Source of the DNA: an uncultured Hyphomicrobiales bacterium | Lineage (GTDB): Bacteria; Pseudomonadota; Alphaproteobacteria; Rhizobiales; Xanthobacteraceae | Direction of reading: 5' to 3' | DNA length: 64,000 bases | NCBI GenBank assembly: GCA_903878085.1 | Contig: CAIRGJ010000046.1 | Location: 175,326 to 239,325 of the forward strand | Shown here: one piece after another, positions 33,427 to 41,718 of the stretch | Layout: each line of letters starts with the position of its first letter | Numbering within the stretch: the stretch's first letter is position 1 | Notes under the pieces: model-generated | Told to the model about the DNA's origin: nothing | Databases searched by the model: none | What the model saw: only the letters and a program-made list of their open reading frames with translations | Program-made: the position numbers and the translations under genes

Positions 33427-34262
33427 GTCCGGGCTTCCATCAATTGCTTGGCCACGCGGCGCAGCAGCACGCCGGCGAGATGTTTCTTCACCTTGGCGGG
33501 GGCCTGCACATCGTCATGCGGTTCGAGATCGAGCGCGGCGACAGCTGCATCGATGTCGCCGCTTTCCAGCGCCGTTTCCGCCTTGCGCGCGCGTGAGGGC
33601 GTATCGCCGGTGCCGAAGAAACTCAGCCGCACGTCCTTGAGGCCCTTACCGTCGCCTTGGGCGCTCGCCGCCAAGCCGACGATGGCGTAGTCGCCGTGTC
33701 GCCGCGCCAATTCGGCAAAGCCGACGCGGGTGTCTTTGGTCGCCGCCGGAATGCGGATCGCCGTCAAAAGTTCCTGCGGACCGAGCGCGGTCTCGAACAA
33801 TCCCTTGAAGAAATCCTGCGCCTTGATGGTGCGCTTGCCCTTGGGGCCAGTGGCTTCGACCTCGCCGTCGAGCGCCATCAGGCAGGCCGGCAATTCCGCC
33901 GCCGGGTCGGCGAAGGCGATCGAGCCGCCAAGCGTGCCGCGGTTGCGGATGGCGGCGTGGCCGATATGCGGCATGGCGCGTGCGATCAGCGGCACAAGTT
34001 TAGCGATTATTTCGGACCGTTCGGCTTGCACGTGACGCACCAGCGCGCCGATCTCGACCATGCCTTCTTTCGCCGTGATGCCGTCGAGCCCGCTCAGACC
34101 GTTGATGTCGATCAGCAGGCTGGGCGCCGACAGCCGCATGTTGAGCGTGGCGATCAGGCTCTGGCCGCCGGCCAGCAAACGCGCGTCTTTATGCTCACCG
34201 AGCAGCGCGACCGCCTCGTCGAGCGAACGAGCCTTTTTGTAGGCGAATGGCGCCGGCTTCAC
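33423..34262 (-). CDS. Molybdenum hydroxylase FAD subunit (CoxM-type)
   Basis: A 279-residue flavoprotein subunit. FAD motifs are LLAGGQSLIATLNMRLSAP near residue 30 and the IRNRGTLGGSIAFADPAAEL stretch near residue 105. The GTG start has GGGGGAACC upstream. It is the first gene of the M-S-L operon, divergent from the frameshifted SDR at 34410; 147 bases between them hold both promoters. Confidence 0.92.
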   Translation of the reverse strand: MKPAPFAYKKARSLDEAVALLGEHKDARLLAGGQSLIATLNMRLSAPSLLIDINGLSGLDGITAKEGMVEIGALVRHVQAERSEIIAKLVPLIARAMPHIGHAAIRNRGTLGGSIAFADPAAELPACLMALDGEVEATGPKGKRTIKAQDFFKGLFETALGPQELLTAIRIPAATKDTRVGFAELARRHGDYAIVGLAASAQGDGKGLKDVRLSFFGTGDTPSRARKAETALESGDIDAAVAALDLEPHDDVQAPAKVKKHLAGVLLRRVAKQLMEART

Positions 34263-34409
34263 GGTTCCCCCATCTTCTCATTTTTTCTCATTGTGACCGG
34301 GAACGCGGGCAGGTCAATGCGGCGCGTCGCGGCTTCGCCGTACCCACTCGCGGCCCGGCGGTGGGCCGCGTATAAAGCCGTCAAATTTCAAATAACCGGG
34401 GGGAAGCGA

Positions 34410-35199
34410 ATGGCGATGGAGTTCGAGGGCAAAGTTGTTGTGATCAGCGGCGGCAGCCGCGGCATCGGCCGGGGCATCGCAGTGGCTTTTGCGCGCGAGG
34501 GCGCGCAGACCGTGCTGGCGGCGGCCAGCGCCGCCAATCTTGCCGAGGCCGCCAAGGCAGTCGGCGCGGCGGGCGGGCCCGCGCCGATGACGATTGCTGG
34601 CGATCTGCGCACGCTGGCCGGTTGCGAGCAGGTCTTCACACGCGTCAACGAGCGCTTCAAGCGCTGCGACGTGCTGGTCAACAATGCCGGCGCCACCAAA
34701 GGCGGCAAGTTTCTCGACTTGGCTGACGATCTTTGGGCCGATGGATTTGCTTTAAAGTATCACGCCGCGGTACGGCTGACGCGATTGTTTTGGCCGCTGC
34801 TGAAGGAATCGCACGGCAGCGTCATCAACATCGGTGGCGGCGCCGGACGCACGCCTAGCCCGGAGTTTCTGATCGGCGGCTCGGTGAACGCGGCCTTGGG
34901 GAATTTCTCCAAAAGGCCTCACGGCGCTCGGAAACCGCGACGATATCAACGTCAATATTATTCATCCCGGCACGGTGCAGACCGAGCGGCACGATCAACT
35001 GGTCGCAAGCTTTGCCAAGGCGCAGAACAAAACCGAGGATCAGGTGCGCGCCGAACAACTGACCAAAGCGGGCCTTCGCCGCATTGGCCAGCCCGAGGAC
35101 GTCGCCGGACTCGCGCTATTTCTGGCCAGCGCCAAGGCGCGCCACATCCAGGGTACGTCCATCACGGTCGATGGCGGCAATACGCCGGGGTATTATTAA
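34410..35199 (+). pseudogene. Frameshifted SDR-family oxidoreductase
   Basis: The first part reads an SDR N-terminus (VVVISGGSRGIGRGIAVAF, VLVNNAGATKGGKF, SVINIGGGAGRTPS) up to NAALGNFSK at about 34913. The frame then leaves the family, while the +1 frame resumes with GLTALGNRDDINVNIIHPGT and runs to the normal end SITVDGGNTPGYY. A single extra A in the run AAAA at 34911-34914 explains it; the total of 790 bases is one more than a multiple of three. Either a real inactivating mutation or a sequencing error. The expected intact product is 262 residues. GGGGGGAA precedes the ATG. Confidence 0.85.
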
Positions 35200-35207
35200 C
35201 GCTTCGC

Positions 35208-36110
35208 CTAAACCAGCGTCTTCACGATATCGATGGCGCGGCGCAGCAGTGTCATCGACGCTTCCAGCGTGCGGAAGCCGGCGTGCGCGGTCAGCGTGAC
35301 GTTCGGCATTTTTGTCAGCGGATGATCGGCCTTCAGCGGCTCGGCATGGAACACGTCAAGCCCGGCGTGACGGATGTGGCCGCTCGCGAGCGCCGCGAGC
35401 AGCGCCGCTTCGTCGACCAGCGCGCCGCGCGCGGTATTGATGAAGATCGCGCCTTTCTTCATGCGGGCGATGTGCGTCGCGCTGAGGAAGCCGCGGGTCT
35501 CGTCGCCCAGCGTCAGGTTCATCGACACCACGTCGGCGCGCACCAGCAGTTCGTCGAGCTCGACCTGCGACACGGTGACGTCGGCATGACGGGTGCGGTT
35601 CCAGCCGATCACCTCCATGCCCATGCCGGCACCGATGCGCGCGACCTCGCGGCCGATGCCGCCGATCCCGATCACGCCCAGCGTCTTGCCGCGCAACTGC
35701 ACGCCTTCCTGCGGCGTCCAGGTGCCCGCGCGGATGTCACGGTCCATGCGCGCCACGTCGCGCGCCGCAGACACCATCAGCGCGATTGCGTGTTCGGCCA
35801 CCGCGGTGTCGCCATAGCCCTTGATAATGTGCACCTTGATGCCGCGCGCATTAATCTCGCCGACGTTCATGTAGCTGGCCGGCCCGGTGCCGAGGAACAC
35901 GATGTGTTTGAGCTGTGGGCAATGCGCCACCAGTTCGGTCGGCATGTAGGAATGATCGTCGATGGCGATATCGTAGCCGCCGATGACGCGCGGCAGTTCC
36001 TCGCGCGCGAACGGCGTCCGGTTGACGTCGATGACCGGGTCGTCGGCGCGGATCACACTGGCCCAGACCGGCGCCAACTGGTCGTTGCAATCGATAAAGA
36101 TGGATTTCAT
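35208..36110 (-). CDS. D-isomer-specific 2-hydroxyacid dehydrogenase family protein
   Basis: A 300-residue NAD-dependent dehydrogenase. NAD-binding is LGVIGIGGIGREVARIG; the catalytic arginine is in INTARGALVDEAAL and the glutamate in LDVFHAEPL. The catalytic histidine position reads LTAHAGFRT, so it is kept in an altered context (usually TPHxG). AGGAAAGC precedes the ATG. It is convergent with the frameshifted SDR, 8 bases apart. Substrate is unknown. Confidence 0.87.
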   Translation of the reverse strand: MKSIFIDCNDQLAPVWASVIRADDPVIDVNRTPFAREELPRVIGGYDIAIDDHSYMPTELVAHCPQLKHIVFLGTGPASYMNVGEINARGIKVHIIKGYGDTAVAEHAIALMVSAARDVARMDRDIRAGTWTPQEGVQLRGKTLGVIGIGGIGREVARIGAGMGMEVIGWNRTRHADVTVSQVELDELLVRADVVSMNLTLGDETRGFLSATHIARMKKGAIFINTARGALVDEAALLAALASGHIRHAGLDVFHAEPLKADHPLTKMPNVTLTAHAGFRTLEASMTLLRRAIDIVKTLV

Positions 36111-36246
36111 GTGCTTTCCTTGGCGGTTTTGATGAAATGCAGAACGGGCTCCGGGTCAAGCCCGGCGGGATAATTACTTGCGTTGACGCGACCGCAGGCC
36201 CGGACTACACGCTGCGGGCCCCGGTGGGGCCCCAACGGGCGTTTCG

Positions 36247-37116
36247 ATGAAGCTTGCAAGCTATAAACTGCGCGGCCGGGAGAGTTTCGGCGCCGTCGTC
36301 GGCCACGGCGCAGGGCAGGGCGTGGTCGATCTCAAGCCCCGGCTCGGCCCGCACTTTGCCAATATGCTCGACCTGCTGCGCAATGACGGCCTGCAGCTGG
36401 CGCGTGACGCGGTGCGCGGCGTGCGGGCCGATTTTTCGGTGTCCGAAGTCGAATGGCTGCCGCCGCTGGCGGCGCCGGAGAAAATCCTCTGCATCGGCAT
36501 CAACTACGCCAACCGCAACGCCGACTACGGCGATGTCGAGCCGCCGAAATATCCGAGCATGTTCTATCGCGCGCCCGGCTCGCTGGCTGCGCATGAGCAA
36601 CCGCTGGTGCGGCCGTTCGAATCCGAGCAGCTCGACTACGAAGGCGAGATCGCTTTGGTGATCGGCCGCGCCGGACGCCGCATCGCGCACGATCAAGCGC
36701 TCGATCACGTCGCCGGCGTGACGCTCTGCAACGAGGGCACCATCCGCGACTGGGTGCGGCACGGCAAGTTCAACGTCACGCAAGGCAAGAACTGGGACCT
36801 GACCGGCAGCATCGGCCCCTGGATCGTCACCACCGACGAGATCGACTTGACCAAGCCGCTGCACATCACGGCCAAACTCAACGGCGAGATCACGCAAGAC
36901 GACACCACCGCCAGCATGATCAAGTCGTTCGCCGAGCTGATCGCCTATGTCAGCACCTTCATGACGCTCAAGCCCGGCGATATCATCGCCACCGGAACGC
37001 CGGTCAAGCTTGGAGTGAAATCCGATACGCCAAAATGGCTCAAGCCCGGTGACGTCATCGAAATCGAAGTTCCGGAAATAGGCGTGTTGCGCAATAGCGT
37101 GGTGATGGAGTCATGA
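36247..37116 (+). CDS. Fumarylacetoacetate hydrolase (FAH) family protein
   Basis: A 289-residue FAH-fold enzyme. The metal-ligand motif is DYEGEIALVIG (E-x-E) near residue 128; other family marks are ILCIGINYANRNADYG and LKPGDIIATGTPVKLG. The family contains C-C hydrolases, decarboxylases and isomerases acting on 2-oxo-acid intermediates of aromatic breakdown. The stop codon overlaps the start of the aroE-like gene (ATGA), so the two are cotranslated. A GGGCCCC hairpin (36216-36232) sits just upstream of the start. Confidence 0.9.
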   Translation: MKLASYKLRGRESFGAVVGHGAGQGVVDLKPRLGPHFANMLDLLRNDGLQLARDAVRGVRADFSVSEVEWLPPLAAPEKILCIGINYANRNADYGDVEPPKYPSMFYRAPGSLAAHEQPLVRPFESEQLDYEGEIALVIGRAGRRIAHDQALDHVAGVTLCNEGTIRDWVRHGKFNVTQGKNWDLTGSIGPWIVTTDEIDLTKPLHITAKLNGEITQDDTTASMIKSFAELIAYVSTFMTLKPGDIIATGTPVKLGVKSDTPKWLKPGDVIEIEVPEIGVLRNSVVMES

Positions 37117-38063
37117 GCGAAGAGAAAAAGACCGTCGACAAAGCGGCCTGCATCATCGCCTGGCCGGCCGGCCATTCACGCTCGCCTTTGATCCACAATT
37201 ATTGGGCGCAGAAATATAGTCTCAACGTCGAGTACCGCCGCGAGGCGGTGCCGCCGGAACAGCTCACCGAGTTCGTCACCCATCTGCGCCAGCACGGCTA
37301 TGCCGGCGCCAATGTCACGGTGCCGCACAAGGAAAAAGTCATGGCGCTGTCGGAACCGGACGAGCGCGCCCGCGCGGTCGGCGCCGCCAATTGTCTGTGG
37401 TACGATGGCGATATCTTGCGTTGCACGAACACGGACGTCGCCGGCTTCCTCGCCAATCTCGACGCGGTGACGCCGGGTTGGGACCGCGGCCTGGAAAGCG
37501 CCGTGGTGCTCGGCGCCGGCGGTGGTGCGCGTGCTGTGGTGTTCGCGCTGCTGCAGCGCGACGTCCGCCGCATCTACGTGATCAACCGCACGCCGGAGCG
37601 CGCGCAGGCCTTGGCCAAGAAATTCGGTTCGCGCGTGATCGCCGCCGGCTGGGACGAGACCACCGGGCTGCTCGGCGGCGCCGGGCTTTTGGTCAACACC
37701 ACGACGCTCGGTATGGTCGGCCAGCCGCCGCTGGCGATCAATCTGCGCTGCCAGGCGTCTCTGGTGGTGGCCGATCTGGTCTATGCGCCGCTGGTCACGC
37801 CGTTGCTGGCGATGGCGAAAGAGAAGGGCCTGCGCACGGCGGACGGCCTCGGCATGCTGCTGCACCAGGCGGTGCTGGGTTTCGAGCGCTGGTTCGGCGT
37901 CAAGCCGGAAGTGACGGCGGAACTGCGCGCCCTGGTCGAGGCCGATCTGCTGAGCAGCGCCGCGCCGAAGCCGCCGGTTCCGCCGGAGAAGGCGAAGCCT
38001 GTGCCGACGCCAAAGCAGAAAAAACCCGGAATAATTAGCCGGCCTAGGGGTTCTCCTGGCTGA
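37113..38063 (+). CDS. aroE: Shikimate/quinate dehydrogenase-like protein (AroE family)
   Basis: A 316-residue AroE-family NAD(P)-dependent dehydrogenase. It has the shikimate-binding region AGHSRSPLIHNYWA, the catalytic lysine in NVTVPHKEKVMAL, the aspartate in CTNTDVAGF and the dinucleotide fold VVLGAGGGARAVVFALL. The family is usually 270-290 residues; the excess is a proline/lysine-rich tail (PPVPPEKAKPVPTPKQ). Translational coupling to an FAH-family gene is unusual for the biosynthetic enzyme and could mean a catabolic quinate/shikimate role; biosynthetic AroE cannot be excluded. Confidence 0.85.
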   Translation: MSEEKKTVDKAACIIAWPAGHSRSPLIHNYWAQKYSLNVEYRREAVPPEQLTEFVTHLRQHGYAGANVTVPHKEKVMALSEPDERARAVGAANCLWYDGDILRCTNTDVAGFLANLDAVTPGWDRGLESAVVLGAGGGARAVVFALLQRDVRRIYVINRTPERAQALAKKFGSRVIAAGWDETTGLLGGAGLLVNTTTLGMVGQPPLAINLRCQASLVVADLVYAPLVTPLLAMAKEKGLRTADGLGMLLHQAVLGFERWFGVKPEVTAELRALVEADLLSSAAPKPPVPPEKAKPVPTPKQKKPGIISRPRGSPG

Positions 38064-38096
38064 CGGCCCGCAAAGACGGCCGCTTGGGAGGATATC

Positions 38097-38732
38097 ATGC
38101 ATCCGATGAAATTGACGCAGCGCCTTGCCTGCGCTGTCGCCTGTGTCGCCGCGTTTGGTGCCGCGGCACTCACCGCCGACTCAGCCGGCGCGCAGCAGCC
38201 TGCGCGCATTCGCGGCGAAATCGCCAAAGCCGACGGCGCCATGCTGTCGCTCAAGACCCGCGACGGCGCCATGCTGGACGTGAAGCTCGCCGACGATGTG
38301 CGCGTCGCGGCGCTGGTCAAGGCGACGTTGGCCGACATCAAGACCGACAGCTTCATCGGTATCGCCGGCGTTCCGGAAGCCGATGGCAGCATCAAGGCCT
38401 ATTCGATTCATATCTTCCTGCCGGCGCAGCGCGGCGTCGTGCCAGACCGCCATGGGGCCTGGGACGGCCGCCCCAACAGCACCATGACCAACGGCTATGT
38501 CGCGAACGTTGTGACCGCCACGGACGGCGAGACGCTGATGGTGAAGTATAAAGAAGGCGAAAAGAAAATCATCGTCACCAAGGATACCGTGATCGCCGCG
38601 GTCGCGCCGGGCAACAAAGACGAGTTGAAAGCCGGCGCGCCGATCATCATCATGGCGTCGGACAAGCAGCCGGACGGTTCGGTGCTGGCCAAGAATATCT
38701 ATGTCGGACGCGGTGCCGCGCCGGCGATGTAA
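38097..38732 (+). CDS. Exported protein of unknown function (first of tandem pair)
   Basis: A 211-residue secreted protein with a Sec signal (LACAVACVAAFGAAALTA, then SAGAQQ). The mature part holds two beta-rich units built around AMLDVKLADDVRVAALVKA and TLMVKYKEGEKKIIVTKD. Repeating strand patterns resemble DUF5666/OB-like exported proteins. I do not recognise a function. GGGAGGATATC precedes the ATG. The next gene is its paralogue, 24 bases downstream. Confidence 0.82.
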   Translation: MHPMKLTQRLACAVACVAAFGAAALTADSAGAQQPARIRGEIAKADGAMLSLKTRDGAMLDVKLADDVRVAALVKATLADIKTDSFIGIAGVPEADGSIKAYSIHIFLPAQRGVVPDRHGAWDGRPNSTMTNGYVANVVTATDGETLMVKYKEGEKKIIVTKDTVIAAVAPGNKDELKAGAPIIIMASDKQPDGSVLAKNIYVGRGAAPAM

Positions 38733-38756
38733 TCTGCGATTAACAAGGAATCTCGC

Positions 38757-39401
38757 ATGCGCAAAACGATCTGGATTTCCGGCGTTGCCGGTTTGATGCT
38801 GTTGGCTGCTCCGAGCTTCGCCCAGCAGCCGCAAACCATGCGGGTGCGCGGCACCATCGAGGCGGTCAACGGCTCGGTGCTGACCGTCAAGTCGCGCGCC
38901 GGCGAGACGCTGACGGTGAAGATGGCCGACAACGTCAACGTCGTCGCTCTGGTCAAGGCGTCGCTCGCCGACATCAAGCCGGGCTCGTTTGTCGGCTCGA
39001 CGGCGATGCCGGAAGCCGACGGCAGCTTCAAGGCCGTCGAGGTCCACATCTTCCCGGAATCGATGCGCGGCACCGGCGAGGGCGATCGGCCTTACGATTA
39101 CAAGCCGAAAAGCACCATGACCAACGGCACGGTCAGCGCGGCCAGCGCCACGACCTCCGGCACCGTGGGCAGCGACGTCGCCAAAGCCGGCGGCGGCGCG
39201 ACGCTGTCGCTCAAATACAAAGACGGCGAAAAGAAAATCGACGTGACGCCGGAGACGGTGGTGGTGATGTACGCGCCGGGCACCAAGGATGAGCTCAAGC
39301 CGGGCGCTGCGATCTATATCACCGCGGCGACCAAGGAGGCTGACGGCACCTTGTCGACCGGTCGCATCAATGTCGGCCGCGGTGTCGTGCCGCCGATGTG
39401 A
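38757..39401 (+). CDS. Exported protein of unknown function (second of tandem pair)
   Basis: A 214-residue secreted paralogue of the preceding protein. The signal peptide is ISGVAGLMLLAAPSFAQQ; the shared blocks are GETLTVKMADNVNVVALVKA, SFVGSTAMPEADGSFKA and KYKDGEKKIDVTPETVVV. It differs mainly by an insert rich in serine, alanine and glycine near residue 130. Both end in VGRG followed by a hydrophobic PxM terminus. A strong hairpin follows, so the pair forms a two-gene unit. Confidence 0.82.
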   Translation: MRKTIWISGVAGLMLLAAPSFAQQPQTMRVRGTIEAVNGSVLTVKSRAGETLTVKMADNVNVVALVKASLADIKPGSFVGSTAMPEADGSFKAVEVHIFPESMRGTGEGDRPYDYKPKSTMTNGTVSAASATTSGTVGSDVAKAGGGATLSLKYKDGEKKIDVTPETVVVMYAPGTKDELKPGAAIYITAATKEADGTLSTGRINVGRGVVPPM

Positions 39402-39406
39402 CTTTC

Positions 39407-39446
39407 GTCATTCCGGGCCTGGCCTTTCGGGCCGTCCCGGAATGAC
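39407..39446 (+). terminator. 11-bp stem inverted repeat after the tandem exported genes
   Basis: GTCATTCCGGG and CCCGGAATGAC pair around an 18-base GC-rich loop that itself contains GGCC...GGCC. It starts five bases after the stop codon. The sequence resembles a dispersed intergenic repeat of Bradyrhizobium-like genomes and probably doubles as a terminator. Confidence 0.65.
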
Positions 39447-39527
39447 AAAGAGGGGCGCGCCGGTACGGCACCATGCCTAGAATTAGCTCCAGCGCGTGAC
39501 CGCCCGCGCGCCCCGAATCGGGGCAAT

Positions 39528-39632
39528 TCAGGCGCTGTGCACGACGTAGATGACGAACGCCGCGGCCGCCAGGACGCTGGCCAGCCAGACCAACCGGGGA
39601 TCGGCGTGTTTGTCGGCGTGTTTCTTGTCCAT
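39528..39632 (-). CDS. 34-residue single-pass membrane protein
   Basis: A tiny gene reading MDKKHADKHADPRLVWLASV and then a hydrophobic stretch ending VVHSA. The charged N-terminus (three lysines, three histidines) followed by about 20 hydrophobic residues is the plan of a small inner-membrane protein. The start has only a weak AGGG upstream. Coding status rests on the sensible composition and the clean start and stop; function unknown. Confidence 0.5.
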   Translation of the reverse strand: MDKKHADKHADPRLVWLASVLAAAAFVIYVVHSA

Positions 39633-39793
39633 GCCCTGGTCATTCAAATTGCATGCCAAGCCAGCCCAAGCCAGCCCAGCTTCTGCCTCGCGTCCTTCAA
39701 ATCAATCGGCAAAACCAATCGCGGTTCCCGGCAGGCCAAAAGAAAAACCCGGCACGATGGCCGGGCTCTTCTTCGTCTTGCGAACGCGCCAGG

Positions 39794-39976
39794 CTAGGCA
39801 GTCTTGTTGACCGCGCCGCCGGTACCCGGTGCGGGCTTGGATTGCACCGGAGCGGATACCTTCGCGTTATCGGCGTCTTTATCGTGATCCGGCCCGCGCG
39901 CTTCGGCTTTTTCCGAACCGGACGGCGGCGAACTGACGGGCGGCGCGGATGCCGATCCCACTGCAGAAATGCTCAT
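39794..39976 (-). CDS. Small disordered protein, 60 residues
   Basis: A 60-residue protein starting MSISAVGSASAPPVSSPPSG, rich in Ser, Pro, Ala and charged residues, with no predicted fold. A good ribosome site (GAAGGAAA) precedes the ATG, and short proteins starting MSISAV or similar are familiar in Bradyrhizobium-type genomes. Function unknown. It is divergent from cyanase across 178 bases. Confidence 0.6.
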   Translation of the reverse strand: MSISAVGSASAPPVSSPPSGSEKAEARGPDHDKDADNAKVSAPVQSKPAPGTGGAVNKTA

Positions 39977-40154
39977 TATATTTCCTTCTCTCTTTTCGAG
40001 AGTCTCACTGCTAGGCATCGCGCCATAACGCTGCGACAAGTTAGACGGCTAACAAGTGCTTAAATCGGCGCGTACGGAGATACCGATCGCACCGGCTGGC
40101 GCAGGATTTGCTTCTTTTTCCGGCAACAGACGTTCGCTGCACCAGGAGAAACGC

Positions 40155-40643
40155 ATGAAGCGCGCCGACCTCACCGAAAAACTGCTCGACATCAAACGCG
40201 AGAAGGGCTGGACCTGGAAATATATCTGCGAGCAGATCGGTGGCATGTCGCCGGTGCTGATCGTTGGCGCGATTCTGGGCCAGCACAAGCTGACCAAGCC
40301 GCAGGTCGCCAAGGCGGCCAAGCTGTTCGGCCTGACGAAGGCCGAGGAGACGATGATCAACGAGGTGCCGATGCGCGGCACGGCGACGCCGATGCCGCCG
40401 ACCGATCCGCTGATCTACCGGCTCTACGAACTGGTGCTGGTCAACGGCCCGGCGATGAAGCTTTTGATCGAGGAGGAGTTCGGCGACGGCATCATGTCGG
40501 CGATCGACTTCGACATGACCATCGACCGCCAGGCCGACCCCAAGGGCGACCGCGTCAAGCTGGCGATGACGGGGAAGTTTTTGCCGTTCAAGTATTACGG
40601 CGCAACGGGGAACGCGCAGGCGTATGGGTTTAAGGAGGAGTGA
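40155..40643 (+). CDS. cynS: Cyanase (cyanate hydratase)
   Basis: Converts cyanate plus bicarbonate to ammonia and carbon dioxide. The 162-residue protein has the N-terminal helical DNA-binding-like domain (MKRADLTEKLLDIKREKGWT) and the C-terminal catalytic domain. The catalytic triad Arg-Glu-Ser is seen as R89, E92 (YRLYELVLVNG) and S115 (GIMSAIDFDM), offset by seven from E. coli R96/E99/S122. CAGGAGAAACGC precedes the ATG. No cynR, cynT or cyanate transporter is adjacent; the liv-type importers in this window are not the NrtABC/CynABD kind. Confidence 0.95.
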   Translation: MKRADLTEKLLDIKREKGWTWKYICEQIGGMSPVLIVGAILGQHKLTKPQVAKAAKLFGLTKAEETMINEVPMRGTATPMPPTDPLIYRLYELVLVNGPAMKLLIEEEFGDGIMSAIDFDMTIDRQADPKGDRVKLAMTGKFLPFKYYGATGNAQAYGFKEE

Positions 40644-40650
40644 GTTCTTT

Positions 40651-40780
40651 CTTCACCTCCCCCTGGAGGGGGGAGGTCGGCGAACGAAGTGAGCCGGGAG
40701 GGGGTGATCTTCTTTCGGTGTTCACCCCACCCCGATCGGCCTTGGGCCGATCGACTCTCCCCCTCCAGGGGAGGGTGAAG
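40651..40780. repeat. Nested inverted repeats downstream of cynS
   Basis: Outer arms at 40651-40676 (CTTCACCTCCCCCTGGAGGG) and 40755-40780 are near-complementary over about 26 bases. Inside lies a perfect 9-bp stem, CGATCGGCC-TTG-GGCCGATCG (40733-40753). Such long palindromic units are typical dispersed non-coding repeats and would terminate cynS and the convergent HEPN gene. Confidence 0.7.
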
Positions 40781-40808
40781 AGCGGAGATCGCAGGTGACC
40801 ACTCAGCC

Positions 40809-40836
40809 GGCGGGTTACGTCTTCGGCTAACCCGCC
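40809..40836. repeat. Palindromic repeat unit A (GGCGGGTTA/TAACCCGCC)
   Basis: Perfect 9-bp arms around CGTCTTCGGC, followed by CTACG. The same family recurs at 41856 and 41940, bracketing the HEPN gene. Confidence 0.75.
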
Positions 40837-40860
40837 CTACGCGCCAATTCGCCCTACGGG

Positions 40861-41718
40861 CTACGCGCTACTTTTCGCTTTGATCTTCTTTCGCTCTTCC
40901 TCGATCTCTTTGATGATCTCTTTCGAAAGGTGGATATTGTTCTTAACCCATTCCCACAGCATGTCGTTGTGTGCGAACTCTTTCGGCCCTCCTTCGAGCG
41001 GATCGAAGAGACGGCGGACCAATACTGGGTTTTGGATCGATGAGGTATAGGTCATCGGCGGGTGTTTGTAGTCATGGGGAGCGAACGGAAAATTCCACGT
41101 TAAAGACGCTTCCAGCAATTCCTGGCCGTGGTTGCCTGACATCGTTTCTTCCGGCTTGGAGTTCAGACGCCACCGCTTTGGGAATTTTCTGAGCACTTCT
41201 CGGTTCGCCATGTTGGCCGCACCGTCATGCGGTTTTCCCAATTCGTATGCTTCCAGCGTCTTACACACTCGGCGGACGCTATAGACCACTTGATCCAGCT
41301 TCCACAGGTCTTCCGGGTGTCTGCTGTACCCGAAGATTTGATAGCGATTGTCGGCCTGTCCGTCGCGATACAGGCGAGCGATGAAGTTTTCCGTCATCTC
41401 ATTGTGCCAATATTCGACAGGCATTCGCTCTTCCGGCTTGGTGAGCGTCGTCGGAAACAGTTCTGGCGCGAGCGGAGTGACGGCTGCGTACAGTTTTGTA
41501 ATATCATGGCCGTACTTTTTCGCACTCTTACCATTCATAAGCAGTGCGGCCTTTAGATATTTTTCGACCGAGTGCACGGCGAGCCAGAAAAAATCGACGT
41601 TCAATTGTTGATGGAAGCTCCATCGAGCCAGGACGTAGTTGTGATCCGCTGTCGCAATGAACATCTCATTTATGATGCTGTGCTTCTCAGCGTAGAACTC
41701 GTCGAGTATTTCCGGCAT
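40861..41718 (-). CDS. HEPN-domain protein, accessory
   Basis: About 285 residues from MPEILDEFYAEKHS. The N-terminal 120 residues match a HEPN domain: ADHNYVLARWSFHQQLNVDF, then FWLAVHSVEKYLKAALLMNG, and GHDITKLYAAV. HEPN domains occur in RNases of toxin-antitoxin and defence systems; the catalytic RxxxxH is not obvious here, so it may be non-catalytic. The C-terminal half is charged, with a lysine/glutamate-rich end. GC content is clearly below the neighbours, codon use differs, and no partner nucleotidyltransferase or antitoxin is adjacent. The start is uncertain; the frame is open 41 codons further upstream. Confidence 0.7.
   Translation of the reverse strand: MPEILDEFYAEKHSIINEMFIATADHNYVLARWSFHQQLNVDFFWLAVHSVEKYLKAALLMNGKSAKKYGHDITKLYAAVTPLAPELFPTTLTKPEERMPVEYWHNEMTENFIARLYRDGQADNRYQIFGYSRHPEDLWKLDQVVYSVRRVCKTLEAYELGKPHDGAANMANREVLRKFPKRWRLNSKPEETMSGNHGQELLEASLTWNFPFAPHDYKHPPMTYTSSIQNPVLVRRLFDPLEGGPKEFAHNDMLWEWVKNNIHLSKEIIKEIEEERKKIKAKSSA

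Noticed and set aside
30545..34262. Carbon monoxide dehydrogenase (coxMSL) as the function
   Set aside because: The active-site loop lacks the AYRCSFR motif with the catalytic cysteine of form I CO dehydrogenase, so only the fold and cofactor family are claimed.
33657..36173. An 838-codon plus-strand frame spanning coxM, the SDR and the dehydrogenase
   Set aside because: Only 34410 to about 34913 resembles a real protein (SDR); the rest is antisense shadow of coxM and of the dehydrogenase at 35208.
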